64,000 nucleotides of DNA from assembly GCF_022376445.1 (NCBI RefSeq), contig NW_025955077.1:1-64000 (forward strand), read 5' to 3'. Below the pieces are notes generated by a model. That model was not told the DNA's origin. It did no database searches and was given only the letters and a program-made list of their open reading frames with translations. This document shows positions 9,769 to 20,310 of this stretch, piece by piece. The stretch is from Fomitopsis serialis. Lineage: Eukaryota; Basidiomycota; Agaricomycetes; Polyporales; Fomitopsidaceae. Each line of letters starts with the position of its first letter. Within the stretch, counting starts at the first letter, position 1. The position numbers and the translations under genes are program-made.

Positions 9769-11975
9769 CTACTCTCTATCCGCGCCGCAGCGCTCCCTCA
9801 GCCTTTGCAGCATTTCCGCGCCTTGCCTGTTTGCCTTCTTCATTTCTCGCAGTGCCTCCAATCGAGCCTTCACAACATTGCTCTCCTGCATCTGCCTTCG
9901 CAGCATCGTCGGAAGGGGGCCTTCGTACGTGGGACCCCGTACGATTCCGTGGGCAACTGCGGCACATATGAGAGAGAACGGAATGCTCCACATGGAATCG
10001 TCCTACCTTGAAATTCCTCCTCCGATGGTGATACTGCGGTGCGCCAAGGCCCAGGCCTCCCGCTAGGGGACTGCGATCGCCCGGCTTCAGAGGAAGTCCC
10101 GCGGAATGGAGAACTGCTACCTGGAAAGTTAAACAACGTTATTAGAAAGCTGCAACATCAGCGGCTCAACAACCGCGCCCGCCGCCGGACGCCCCCCGCC
10201 GGACGCCCGCCACCGGACGCCCGCCACCGGACGCCCGCCACCGGACGCCCGCGAACGGCGGCCCGCAGCAGAATAGCGGTACAAATCACTCACCTACACG
10301 AGCGTCGAAGCCTGACGGGCCAGCGACATGGTCAGACGCAGGGGAGTCGCGGGCCGGGCTACTGCTCAATGCATGTACACCCGAGCCTCTTCCACGAGGG
10401 GGATAGCCTGCCGTGTCCAAGTGGTCATCAGTTTGAATGTACCCACACAAGGAGTCCAGGCAATATGGAGGGCTTACCCTCGATAACGTAGCTTCAAACC
10501 GCGGTTCTTGTCCATCCGGGATGCTACCCAGCAAGACCCGTTCAATTCGGATCCCGGCAGGCATCCTAGCTTCATCCCTTGGGCCAGTTGCCCCAAGCCC
10601 AAATATATTTCCGAATCGGGCAGGAACCCGCGGTGGCCCACGACCGGCGTTCATCGTTGAGGGTCCCAAGGAAGGGGAGAACTGCGGAAGCCTGGAGGAA
10701 TGTCCGGCGTGCGGAGCGGCGACCGGCGTAGCTGTTCTCGCCGGCCTGGGCGGGATGACTAATGGTTGCTCGATTCCTCCCAGCTCCGTTTCCTCGTCAC
10801 CTGATGATAAATCCAACGGCGTTGCAGCACGAGCAGGGGAGAACTGCGGATGCGCAAAGGCATGACCAGCTTGTGAAGCCGCGACCAGTGTAGCCTGCGG
10901 AGTCGCGACCGGCGTAGCCACTCTTGCCGGCCTGGGTGGGATGAGTAACGGTTGCACGTCCGCCCCCGATTCGGATTCATCGCCGCTTGACAAGTCGATC
11001 GTCGTAGAGAGGCGGGAGCCGGTACGACTCGTCTTTGACCCGGGTGTTGACGAACCCAAGCGGGCTGGCCTGCTGGGGATGACAAATCGGCCCACGGCTC
11101 CTCCTACATCCGACTCGCCCTCCGAGTCGCCATCGGACAACTCCAGTGTTCCGGCCCGCCCGCTCGATACCGAGGTGGCAACGGTGCTTGCAGATCTCGC
11201 CGGCATAGCCAGGGGCTTGTCTACATCCGACTCGCCCTCCGAGTCGCCATCGGACAACTCCAGTGTTCCGGCCCGCCCGCTCGATACCGAGGTGGCAACG
11301 GTGCTTGCAGATCTCGCCGGCATAGCCAGGGGCTTGTCTAACATTTCAACATCGGAATCAGTGTCCGACAATCCCAGAGCATCCGTCACTCTACTGGCAA
11401 CGCCAGTAATTCCGGGCCTGGTCAGGCCAATTGACGGTCTTACCGGCGCATTGCTTTCCGGGTCTGAGTCAGGGCAAAAAACTACGGGAGCGCCCGGTGG
11501 CCGTCGCCGCGGGAGCGGGACGGGCATGACGAACCGACGGCGGGGTGGTGACGCCTGTTTGGTTTCCCCTTCGGAGACGACAATGGCATCAGCACCGGCA
11601 CCATTATCTACATCGCCTGATGACGGGCCACCGTCCGGAGTTGTGTCCTGCACCCTTATCAATTCTATTGCTAGTTTCACGGTGACCGTACTCACCATGG
11701 CATCCGCTTCGGTCGGGGGAAGTGTACCGGGTCTTGGAGGTATGACCAGTGGTACTGGAATAGTGAACCCGAGTCAATATGACATCCGGCTTAGCCATTG
11801 GAATCCGACGCACCTTGGTCGTCCTCGACTTCACTGGCATCCTGAGCGACCGCACTGATTGAGCGACCTGTCCGTGTGGAACAAAACTCATCTACGCACC
11901 GACGTGGAATCAAGTAATTCATGAAGCTCTTGTGGCCAGTTTTCACTACGATCGCGATTCTCCGAGGTGTCACCG
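9769..11975 (-). CDS. Disordered protein of repeated acidic and Pro/Arg modules with C-terminal coiled coil
   Basis: The main exon (about 10288 to 11650) continues past an intron (GTGAGT to TTGATAAG, about 11652-11695) into an upstream exon containing VPLVIPPRPGTLPPTEADAM. The body is a series of modules, each a short hydrophobic plus acidic patch (IDLSSGDESE, PLDLSSGDEE, LELSDGDSEGE) followed by a [PL][LF][VLA][IM]P[PA]RPAR-type motif. I count about seven such motifs, two of them in an exact 39-residue duplication. A 160-bp intron (about 10121-10287) holds a minisatellite. A second intron (GTAGGA to GCCGCAG) leads to the last exon, ending in a basic coiled coil (VKARLEALREMKKANRQGAE) at stop 9769. 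The true start is not fixed; an ATG at about 11973-11988 is likely. The acidic patches resemble SUMO-interaction motifs or CK2 sites, which is inference. Confidence 0.6.
10178..10258 (-). repeat. 14-bp GC minisatellite, locus 4 (inverted, intronic)
   Basis: Five to six units reading CCGGACGCCCGCCA on the plus strand, the inverse of loci 1-3. It lies inside an intron of the minus-strand repeat-protein gene, so on that gene's sense strand it has the same orientation as the other loci. Confidence 0.88.
11104..11337 (-). repeat. Exact 117-bp tandem duplication within a coding exon
   Basis: Positions 11104-11220 and 11221-11337 are identical over 117 bp and encode two copies of a 39-residue unit (DKPLAMPARSASTVATSVSS at its start). 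Identity down to silent positions means a recent duplication. Confidence 0.95.
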
Positions 11976-12308
11976 GCTGGCGTGGGCATACCCGGTGATC
12001 CTAAGCATCGAGCTGTTAATAGCACTTACGATACCAGTTAACACGAGCACTTACCGTCTTTCCGCTTCATAAGCGCAACTCTTGATTTTGACATGGGCGT
12101 AGGTAGCAAGAGGTTGGTTCAGATCGCATCAGTGAGATCGATCGGATGGCCCGCGGCGCGGCTCAGCCACACGGACCACGTGTTTGTGGCTGCGTTCCCA
12201 CAGTGCGTTGCTGGCGCGCACTCCTCTCTCCTACACTCCATCACCAACTTCTGCCTGCTCCCGCTCTGCAATCCGCTGCTTCGCTCATCCCTCAGCTTTC
12301 ATTTTCCA

Positions 12309-14176
12309 ATGGCATCGACGAACAATCCCGGTCCGGACGAAGACGGCCCGAAGGTAGTGACCGCGGAGCAAGTCACGAGACTGTTCGCCCAGTGCGAGGA
12401 GAAACTAGACGGGTTCGTCAAGGCGGAGAAGATGCCCGAGGCCCAGGACTCCAAAACAATGCAGAAGATTGTAAGTGTCTGGATTTAGATGCTCCGGACA
12501 TACTTAACATGGGGATACGGACCAGTGGAACAAGGTCAAAAAATGGGGGTGCGTACATCCGTTGTATCCGACCGTGCGGCATGAACTAAAAGGTTTGCCA
12601 GAACGATGCCGCCAGGGCTGTGGCATCCGCGGCCGCAAACGAGTGGCCGGTGTATGTGCCGCCATTGGTGATCTCAGTCATGGAAGAACTCGCGGCTCAA
12701 CCGCCATACCCTGACCATCATGGGCGCGTCGCCCGTATCTCGAGGGATGACCCGAGGATCCTCAAGAATCCGTGGTATACCCCTCGTGGCCCTCCCATTT
12801 CCGCGTCGGGCAAGCCATCACATGTTGTGGCCTCACCGCAGCCCCTCCCCTCGAATTCCCGCCCGCAACCTGCGGTCACATTTGATCTGCCACAGGGCCA
12901 TGAGGACGACATGGCCGTCGATGATTTCGGCGAGCCGGAAGTCAGCCCCCCACCCCCGGTCCGCCCCCAAGTGAAGACCGCCCGGCCGGTGGCGAGGCCG
13001 TCCACACCGCACGCGAAGAAGTCCCACAAGCAGCAGTCCGATGACGGGGAGTCAATGAAAGAGCGGCCCAAGCCCGGGCCGAAGAAATTGAGCAGCGGCG
13101 CGTCTGCTAAAGCAAAGGGAAAACAACGGGCGCGGACCGTCGACTTTGACGAGGGCTCGGATGCGGAGGGAGAGGCGGTCCCGCGGACGAAGAAGACGAC
13201 CCCCCACAGCAATGCGAAAGGCAAGAAGCGAGCGGAGAGCGTCCTTTCTGTGGACGACGACGACGAAACGGAGCCCGCGGTGCCCAAGAAGAAGGCCTCG
13301 AGCAGCAATGCTCACGGAAAGGGGCGAGCGCAAAGCGTCACATCTGTCGACGATGATGACGAGACGACTGATGGTAAGCACTATTTCCGTGGTGTGTAAC
13401 AGTGTCCCTGACATCGCTCGCAGTCCCTGAGGAACCGGGCCGCATCCTCAAGGCAGCGGATTCGGAAGGCCAGGCCACCTTCAACCCGGACATCACACCC
13501 GGTGAGGAGTTGGAGGAACGCATTCGAAGAGCGATCAAAACGAGAGATTGCCAGTATCTCGCCAAGGTCGTTGCAGCCGAGCGTGCCCGGGAAAATATGC
13601 CGTATTTCAACTGGGAGCACAAGGATATAATAAACAGACGTCGGCAGAGATGGCTGAGAGTCCGCGTAAGTTATGCAGGTGGATTGGGTTGCGCACCGCT
13701 GATTGCTTTTGCAGCCCACGAAATGCATCAAATGCCGGGCCATGCATTGCTGGATCTCAAGCGACCCCGAGCGCCCGGGGAGGAGCTGCGACGAGTGCTT
13801 CCGGGGGCACAATTCCTGTGTCGACTACGACACATCGGGAACGCATGAAGTCAAGCGCGGGCGGTCCCGCACCCGCTCACGCACGCCCACCGGCCGGAAA
13901 GCTAACCCTCGGAAGCGTTCACGGTCTCGGTCGGTGGCGTCGGAGGCGTCGGAGGCGTCGGAGGCGACAGGTCCTCCAGATTCGGAGTTTGACGGGGGGG
14001 CGGAGTCTGATGCAGCATCGGTTGCGACCACATCCTCCCGGCGAAGCACGCGCACAGCTCGCCGTCCCACGAAACGGCCGCGGATCGTGTCCGAACCAGC
14101 GAAAACCAAGCGCGCTCGAAGCCGATCCGCCTCCAATCCAGTGGAGTTGCATACCTCATGCCCGGCCGACATGTAA
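12309..14176 (+). CDS. Cysteine-rich (Zn2Cys6-like) domain protein with acidic/basic repeats, 557 aa
   Basis: Five exons join in phase: 12309-12470, 12526-12552, 12593-13373, 13424-13665 and 13715-14176, with GT-AG introns of about 40-55 bp. Exon 1 (MASTNNPGPDEDG, then VTAEQVTRLFAQCEEKLDGF) aligns with the first exon of the minus-strand paralogue near 7.1-7.2 kb. Exon 3 ends with three related repeats of about 27 residues (GKQRARTVDFDEGSDAEGE, GKKRAESVLSVDDDDETE, GKGRAQSVTSVDDDDETT). Exon 4 holds RDCQYLAKVVAAERARENMP and YFNWEHKDIINRRRQRWLRV. Exon 5 holds CIKCRAMHCWISSDP, then CDECFRGHNSC, followed by an Arg/Ser-rich tail with likely nuclear-localisation stretches. The Cys spacing C-x2-C-x4-C ... 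C-x2-C-x6-C recalls fungal Zn2Cys6 clusters with a shorter first loop. A nuclear DNA- or chromatin-binding role is inference. Confidence 0.72.
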
Positions 14177-14267
14177 ATTGGTCTGGTTGGCCGGCCTAGC
14201 CAACAAAGTAAGGAGAGCGGCATCGCCTTGTGTGTGTCGGCTGTTGCACAATGAAAGCCATCGGATG

Positions 14268-14820
14268 AACACTCGGCCGACCGGGACATAACGGGGAGTC
14301 ACTTGTGGCTCGAGAAATATCCGGGCGACGTGCCACCATCCGGATGTATTGTGAGGGCATGATTGATCAGGGGAAGATATCGGCCGACCGGGCGACACTG
14401 GTCGGCTTGAGAATGATTACGGTTCCTCAGCAGGGCGGCCGATCAGACTGCCATTGTCTAGCCAATGCGCGGCCGCCGCGAGAAGAGTGGGCTGTTCAGA
14501 GGTCGGCCGACTGGGTATAGAACCGTCTGTCCCACAGTCGGCCGCCCGGCAGGTCATGGAATTTCTGACCGTCGGCCGCTGAGGCTGCAGATAGAAATCT
14601 CATCGTCGGCCGACTGGGGAGCGTCAGCAGGCAATGTAAGGAGCTAGCAATCCGTGTTGGCCGGCCGCCCCGGAGGTGCTTGTTCAGTTTCATACGTCGG
14701 CCCATCCGCACCCGCCCGGAAAGTCTGATCATCGGCCGACCCGGGTACCAACGGCGGAGTCAAACCGTCGGCCGACGTCGGGTGACCGGGCAGCGATAAG
14801 TGAATCTCACGTCGGGTGGC
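14268..14820. repeat. Field of CGGCCG palindromes (TCGGCCGAC-type)
   Basis: About ten copies of a TCGGCCGAC core, often followed by YGGG, are scattered with 20-100 bp spacing (for example 14275, 14382, 14506, 14610, 14732, 14769). They lie in noncoding sequence between two convergent genes. The flanking bases differ, so this is not a simple tandem array. Confidence 0.7.
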
Positions 14821-16034
14821 CGGGTAACAACAGGGTGTTTAGCTAGATGGGCTCGCTGCCCTCCATTCCCTCCGCCACCCAAGTTAGCCATCCTCGCCTC
14901 GATAGCGTCGATCAGGAATCCACCTCCATACCGCGACACAAAACCCCCATCAGGGAAGCATATCTTCTGTTCGTCGTCGAGTCTGATCTTCCCCGCACGG
15001 AGGTATTCCCCGACTTTCCTACACTCGCGCAGGAAGTGTCCCAGCTCGCCGCAGAAGTTGCATGTCCTGGTGCCGAACCCTCCGCCTCCGCTGTACCCTC
15101 CGCCTCCGCCGCCATACCCTCCGCGCCCAGGTCCTTGAGGCTGATATCCGAAGACCGGTCCTCCTCGACCTGTTCCTCCGCCGTACCCCCCGCTATTGTA
15201 GTTCGCGCTCGTGTAGGTTCCTCCGCCATAGTTCCCCGCGCCGTACCCTCCACCGCTATAGTTTCCGGCAGTGTACCCTCCTCCGCGGCCTCCTCCGCTC
15301 CCATGCGTCTGCTGGAGTGCCCCTAGCGCCGCCACGAAGGCTCGGCTCAGGGCTTCCTCCGTCATCGGTTCCTGCTTAACGCCGGATGACCCCCCTCCTC
15401 CGCCGGCTCCCGCACCGGTACCCCCACCTTGGGTGTTGCCTCCGCCGCCGTAACTGACCGCGCTGAGACACTGCTGCGCTGCCCCATGCAGCTGCTCAAG
15501 GCTGTACCCCTTCGCGGGGTCGACCGTAGAGTTGACAATCTCGACCCTCCGACGGATCGCATCCGCCGACTTCGCGTCGAATCCAGAGAGGTACTTCTGG
15601 TGCACCTGTGACTTCGACACCAGCCCTTCCGTCATCAGGTAGCGCGCCACCGGAAGGAACTTCCGATAGAACTCTGCCTCCCCGCTGCGCGTGTCCGTCC
15701 CGGCACTCAGCCCGGCCGCCGCAATTGCATCCAGATCGGTTTCTAGATACTTGGATGCTCCGTCCGACCCAGGATACAGCTTCACGATCCCTTCCTTGTA
15801 CTGCTCGAACGTCGGGTTGTCGGGGACGGTTACAGTGCCCCACAACTCATGCTGATCAGGGTTCAGGTACCTTTGAGCGTACCGAATCTTCTCCTCGTCG
15901 ACAGTGATGTTCGCGAGCCCTAGAAGATCAGAGACGTCCTCGAAGTAACGCGCGAGCGACCGGGGCTGATCATCGAATTTCGGAGCAATGCGATCCCCGC
16001 GGACGGGCATACTGCGTGGCTGGATAGCGGCCAT
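14760..16034 (-). CDS. Retroelement gag-like protein with CCHC zinc knuckle, no adjacent pol
   Basis: The frame from ATG 16034 (MAAIQPRSMPVRGDRIAPKF, with a favourable AAAATGG context) to the stop at 14760 encodes a Gypsy-type gag. A capsid-like helical region contains LARYFEDVSDLLGL and YAQRYLNPDQHELW. A long Gly/Tyr-rich linker follows, then the knuckle CNFCGELGHFLRECRK (C-x2-C-x4-H-x4-C). The frame is also open upstream to about 16612 with Ser/Pro-rich sequence but no ATG, so an unrecognised 5' exon may add residues. No protease, reverse transcriptase, integrase or LTR is seen on either side. The gene has no stop or shift. It could be a non-autonomous element or a retained host gag gene. 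Confidence 0.75.
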   Translation of the reverse strand: MAAIQPRSMPVRGDRIAPKFDDQPRSLARYFEDVSDLLGLANITVDEEKIRYAQRYLNPDQHELWGTVTVPDNPTFEQYKEGIVKLYPGSDGASKYLETDLDAIAAAGLSAGTDTRSGEAEFYRKFLPVARYLMTEGLVSKSQVHQKYLSGFDAKSADAIRRRVEIVNSTVDPAKGYSLEQLHGAAQQCLSAVSYGGGGNTQGGGTGAGAGGGGGSSGVKQEPMTEEALSRAFVAALGALQQTHGSGGGRGGGYTAGNYSGGGYGAGNYGGGTYTSANYNSGGYGGGTGRGGPVFGYQPQGPGRGGYGGGGGGYSGGGGFGTRTCNFCGELGHFLRECRKVGEYLRAGKIRLDDEQKICFPDGGFVSRYGGGFLIDAIEARMANLGGGGNGGQRAHLAKHPVVTRPPDVRFTYRCPVTRRRPTV

Positions 16035-17365
16035 TTTAATTTCTGGTTGGGCGGAAGGAGTGCGGAGGAAAGGGGAACGAGCTCGAGACTCGTCGGAGGG
16101 AGTAACAGATGAGACGGAGGAAATTGTCTCCGATATGTCGGAGGGAATGGCGAGAGACGGGATTAAAGGGACTACGAGCAGGGGTATGGTTTCGTCGACA
16201 GGCGACGACGGCAGTGATGCGTATATTGAGACGGGCGATTCTGGAAGTGGAACGTTGATGGGATATGGTGAGGGAGGAAGCGGAACTGAGGCCGGCACCA
16301 ATACGGGGCTGCCCACTGACTTGGTCGAGGAGGATAGCGCGGACGGGGTAGAGTATGCTCGCCGCCGAGGTACGTTTGCTAAGGGGATCGACTCGCTCGA
16401 CGCTGAGCTTCGAGTTGGTGATGATGCAGGTGCGGAGGTGAGGGTGCTGTCAGCCGGATCGAGGAACGGGTTCTCTCCGTCACTGTCGTCAGCGCGCGGA
16501 AGGGGAATGCCGTCTAGTGCGGGTACCCTGAGCGATGGGTCGTACGGCGAGTCCGGGAGTGATGTGCGATAGTGAGCTCCTCGAGTAGACTTCTTGTAGG
16601 GGTGTGAGGCTCTGAACGATTAGGGACGGTAGCGAGAGTTTTCGCTCGGGACCGTGTGATAGGCAGGATGACGTGGCACCCGGGGTTGGGTCAACAAGAT
16701 TTTACCAACGAAATCCCCCTCGCGGTGGGCTCCAGTTGTGGTGATTGCGAGTCCCCGGTGCGTGGACGACGCGGAAGGGAATTCTAGGTATCGGTGAAAA
16801 CGATGGGGGGGGTCGTTGGTACAAGTTGACGGTTGCGGAGGAGGGAGCGAGGTCTCTGGTACCTCGCGGAGGAGAGGGAGGTCGAGATGATACGATAAAC
16901 ACTCCCCTGCCCTGTCCGTGGCGTATATCGGCCTTCCTAAGCCTGCTGCGCTCGACGATTTTCCTTCCGACGATCCTAACCTGTCGCGTCCTTCTTCCTA
17001 AGCCTGAGCCTAACCTTGACGAGCTTCCTTAGCCTGAAGTTCCTCCTAATACGAGACCTGAAGCCTGAGATTGCCCGTCGCAACCTAGATACGGAGTCCT
17101 GAGAGGTAGTGGTGGGTAACTAACTCCTCCCTCCCTCTCCCCTCCTAAGTCTCCTCCCGCCGCCGTTTCCCACGTCCTACCCTCGCTGGCACCCGTTCCT
17201 CTCCTCTCCCGTTCCTTCCGCACCCGCCTCGTCTCCTTCCGACCCCTCGCCGTGCCCTTCTCCAGCTCCTTCCGGTCCCTCCGCCTCCTTCCGACGCCTC
17301 GCCATACCCTTCTCCAGCTCCTTCCGCTCCCTCCCCTGGCTCTCAGTGTTTCCCCACCGTCTGCA
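16035..17365. other. Divergent intergenic region between gag-like and unknown gene
   Basis: Holds the open but ATG-less 5' extension of the gag-like frame (to about 16612). A pyrimidine-rich stretch with repeated TTCCTAAGCCTG-like blocks (about 16925-17060) follows. The T/C-rich leader (about 17120-17340) just before the plus-strand ATG is typical of fungal core promoters. Confidence 0.5.
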
Positions 17366-18154
17366 ATGCCCGCCGATGCTCCCCCGAACCCGTCCACCAT
17401 CGTCTTCACCACCCGGTTCTACCGCCTCATCGATCTTCTCCGTGACGAACGTGTAGTCGAGCCTCGTCTGAACCCCGATAGCGACCACGAGTGGCTTGCC
17501 TGGGCCCACGGAGCTCGGTGGTTAATCGTGCGTCTTCCCCTTCATCCTGATTCCTGATCCCCCTCTAAGCCGTCCTCCCCGCAGCGAATGCTCTTCGACT
17601 CTCGTTCCCGTGCAGTGGCCCACGGCGATGCTTCCCTTCCGCTCGTCCGCCGCTATCCCGACGTGCAGGAGCTGATCGAGTACCTCGACCAAGTCTTCCT
17701 CACTCTTCCGTCGCAGCATAGCTACGTGGGCGAACCCTTCCCTTTGATTGCCTGGGCCCCGAATCGGGTCACCGCCGAGCAGGCCGACGCAGAGATTGGT
17801 CGTCCCCTCCTTCCGGTTCGCTACTTGGAGCGTCCCTTACAGCTCTCGTCCTACCGCGCTTCGTCCGACAGCCTCGACAGCCTCCTTACTCGGTTCCAGG
17901 GCCTCCTAGACGAGTGCCGCACCGCTAACCGCGACGCTCGTTCCGAAGCTGTTCGTATCGCCCGAGGCCTGAATACGGTGGAGGGCGGTGTTCGCGACTT
18001 GCACGCCCGCCTGTCGGAGGGAGTCTACGTCCCGGACGGCTACTCTGGGGTACCTCGCCGCCTGCGGTTCGCGCCGGTTAGGGATGTCGATGATCTGGAG
18101 GAAGGAGAGGTTGAGGACGCCATGGGGGAGGAGCCCGTTGTCCATGTACTGTAG
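17366..18154 (+). CDS. Unknown protein, 243 aa, two exons
   Basis: Exon 1 is 17366-17527 and exon 2 is 17585-18154, joined in phase across an intron with GTGCGT donor, CTGAT branch-like sequence and CCGCAG acceptor. The protein begins MPADAPPNPSTIVFTTRFYR. It has LAWAHGARWLI near the junction and a helical segment (SLDSLLTRFQGLLDECRT). It ends in a very acidic tail (DVDDLEEGEVEDAMGEE). No domain recognised. It is transcribed away from the gag-like gene, and the two are similar in composition. That might mean they belong to one element, but nothing shows it directly. Confidence 0.65.
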
Positions 18155-19144
18155 CCGTCTTCCTCCCGCGTGTTCTTATATTGGTTGTCCTTCCGCCGAG
18201 TCGTCCTTCCGCCAATGGATGTCGCTTCGCTCCGCATTGCCCGGGCCTGAGTGCGTGTGTCGTTCCGGGCTCGTACCGCTGTTCCCATGTGGGCCTGCCC
18301 CACAGCGCGTACGGGAGGCCGCGCCACAGCGGAGTCTGAAATGCCCTGCAAACCCGCTGGGTGATTAACCTCAAGTCCATGCGCCCTGCCATGAAGGTAA
18401 GGGAGAAATTGAGAAAGTGGTATTGTTCGCTTTCAAGATCGTGATCTCGTATGCGAGTGACCAAGACACTCAAGAGTCGAAGATGTTGCTCTAAGGTAGA
18501 GACGAAAGACTTCTTCCAGGAAAACGGCTTAGGCAGAGGATTCGTCGTCTCCGGTGGCTGAGAGCTCGTCGGCTCCGATGGCTGAGAGCTCGTCATCTCC
18601 GGTGGCTGAGTATGGTACGCCGGAAGGCCACAGTTCGATTTCGGACGCGGCTCGGCGCTATCCGTGCACGGACCACAGCTTCAAACTTCAGTACTTCAGT
18701 ACTCACTACTTAGTTACTATAAGCTATGGATCGATCCCTCAAAATGTCTGCCCAGGACCGGTGAGCTGCTAGGTCGGGCGGGCAATAGCAGGTTTCACAC
18801 GGTGAACCCAGATCGTGGCCCATGGGATGAAATGCGTTGAGCCACCGAAACTCAGTCGTCTGTGGCCGATGTGAACTTTGAGTCGGAACACGATGCTGGG
18901 GGTCGAAGGGTCGGGAAAAGAATGGAGAGGATTCCTAGAGCTGTGAATACATGAGCCTAGGGAATCCGGAGTGACGGTGCAGAGGCTGTAGAGGCCACGC
19001 GTGCCACTCCTTCCGCATAGCCTTCTTCTGCACTCGGCTCGTCATGCTTCGGCTCCGTCTCAGCAGAATACGAGCTGTACCAACTTGAATGATTGACAGT
19101 TCAGTGTATGGCATTAGGGTACTGTCTCACACTAGTACGGGTTG
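18155..19144. other. Intergenic with a 24-bp microrepeat
   Basis: Around 18545-18610 three copies of a GGTGGCTGAGAGCTCGTC-type 24-bp unit occur, followed by GCCGGAAGGCCACAGTTC. A related block lies near 29270-29345. A minus-strand frame over this (18078-18596) is not supported by splice signals or protein character. From about 18880 onward the DNA becomes AT-richer. Confidence 0.5.
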
Positions 19145-20030
19145 CATCAGGAAAACCTGAATTCCCTAATGAGACGTGATTGGAGTATATGAGACATATT
19201 TTGATACAATTAGTACAAATTAGAAGCTTTAGCTCTTAGCCACCATTCCTTTACCCCCAAAATAATTAGTACTAATTAGTCCCTAATGACGTCCTAATGA
19301 GTTCTAATGAGAGCTATCTGAGATGTAATCCTCTGACAATCCCGTATACATTAGCTATGATCCTTCACCATGAGTCCTCAATACATCAAGTAGAGGAGAG
19401 TGAGCGCATGCTCGCACCACCACAATAAATGATTCAAAGGCTGTATTCCAGATGCATATCTACTGAGCAACAACAGTGTACGTAGTAATCTACTGTACCC
19501 TCAGCCTAGGACAGGTCACCTGCCTGCCCGCTTACCTGTACATACGCCCGCTTGCTCACCTGCACGTACACCCCACTCGTTTAACTGCTGGCCTGTGTGC
19601 CCGCCCCGCCAGCGCGTGCATTTGGTAGCCCAGTCTGCGCACTAGGCATTTACCCAGCACGCTCACGGTTGCCGCGCCCGTGTGCCTGCCCGTCCGCGAG
19701 TTCTCCCATCTGCTTGCTTGTCCGTCAGCCCTGTACCTGCCCGCTCGCTTGCCTACTCATCTGCATGTTCACTCGCACACCCGCTGGCCCACTTGTCGGA
19801 TTGCCCGCTCCACCTGCTCATCCGCCATCCGACGACTCGCCCGCCTACTCGTCGACCGCCCATCGGCCGTGTCTAACACGCAGGGCATTAGCCCTGCGTG
19901 CCCGCGGTCGTCGTACATGTTGTACTGCACGCCGCCGCACCCTGTGCGGGCAGTCAGCTCATTCATCTGTCTGCATCTGTACTCACCGCCACCCATTCGT
20001 CGACTACAGTCCCCGCTCCGATTGGAGCTA

Positions 20031-20310
20031 TCAATGTGCTCGTGGTAGTGCACGCTTGAAGGCGTGTACCATTGCGGAAACGTGCTGGGTGGGTAGGTCA
20101 ATATCAATACAGGGCAACTCTAACATACGTACCTTAACATCGCCGGGAAAGAGATACCGGTGGTCGCGCAGCGGCATTTGCACGCCGAGAGCCTGCGCAT
20201 CGTACGTAGTATACATGGTGTCCAAGTTGAAGGTCTTGAGAAGGCCAATGAGCTCGGAACCGTTGCCATCAGATGCAAAGTTGTCGCTATCAACCTCGTA
20301 GGCAACCGCG
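20031..20310 (-). CDS. Gene-like fragment inside the TIR element
   Basis: The minus strand encodes AYEVDSDNFASDGNGSELIG followed by LLKTFNLDTMYTTYDAQALG and MPLRDHRYLFPGDVKVRM, compositionally unlike the low-complexity DNA on either side. It runs into Pro/Leu/Ser-rich translation of the filler upstream. Probably an exon or captured exon of an unidentified protein. Confidence 0.4.

Noticed and set aside
10941..11858. 305-residue plus-strand frame
   Set aside because: Antisense shadow of the Pro/Ser/Asp-rich minus-strand gene, which has matching introns and motif periodicity.
15988..16572. 194-residue plus-strand frame opposite the gag N-terminus
   Set aside because: Low-complexity Gly/Glu/Asp translation of the antisense strand. 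The gag frame has domain structure and a better start.
14760..18154. Full Gypsy retrotransposon with gag plus a second gene
   Set aside because: No LTR pair, protease, reverse transcriptase or integrase could be found. The second gene is divergent and has a spliceosomal intron.
18078..18596. 172-residue minus-strand frame
   Set aside because: Its start is in a 24-bp microrepeat and its end overlaps the 3' end of the supported gene at 17366-18154.
19597..20301. 234-residue plus-strand frame and several frames in the purine/pyrimidine filler (20.3-21.4, 32.1-33.9 kb)
   Set aside because: Arg/Ala/Ser/Leu-Pro-rich translations of skewed low-complexity DNA, open on several frames at once.
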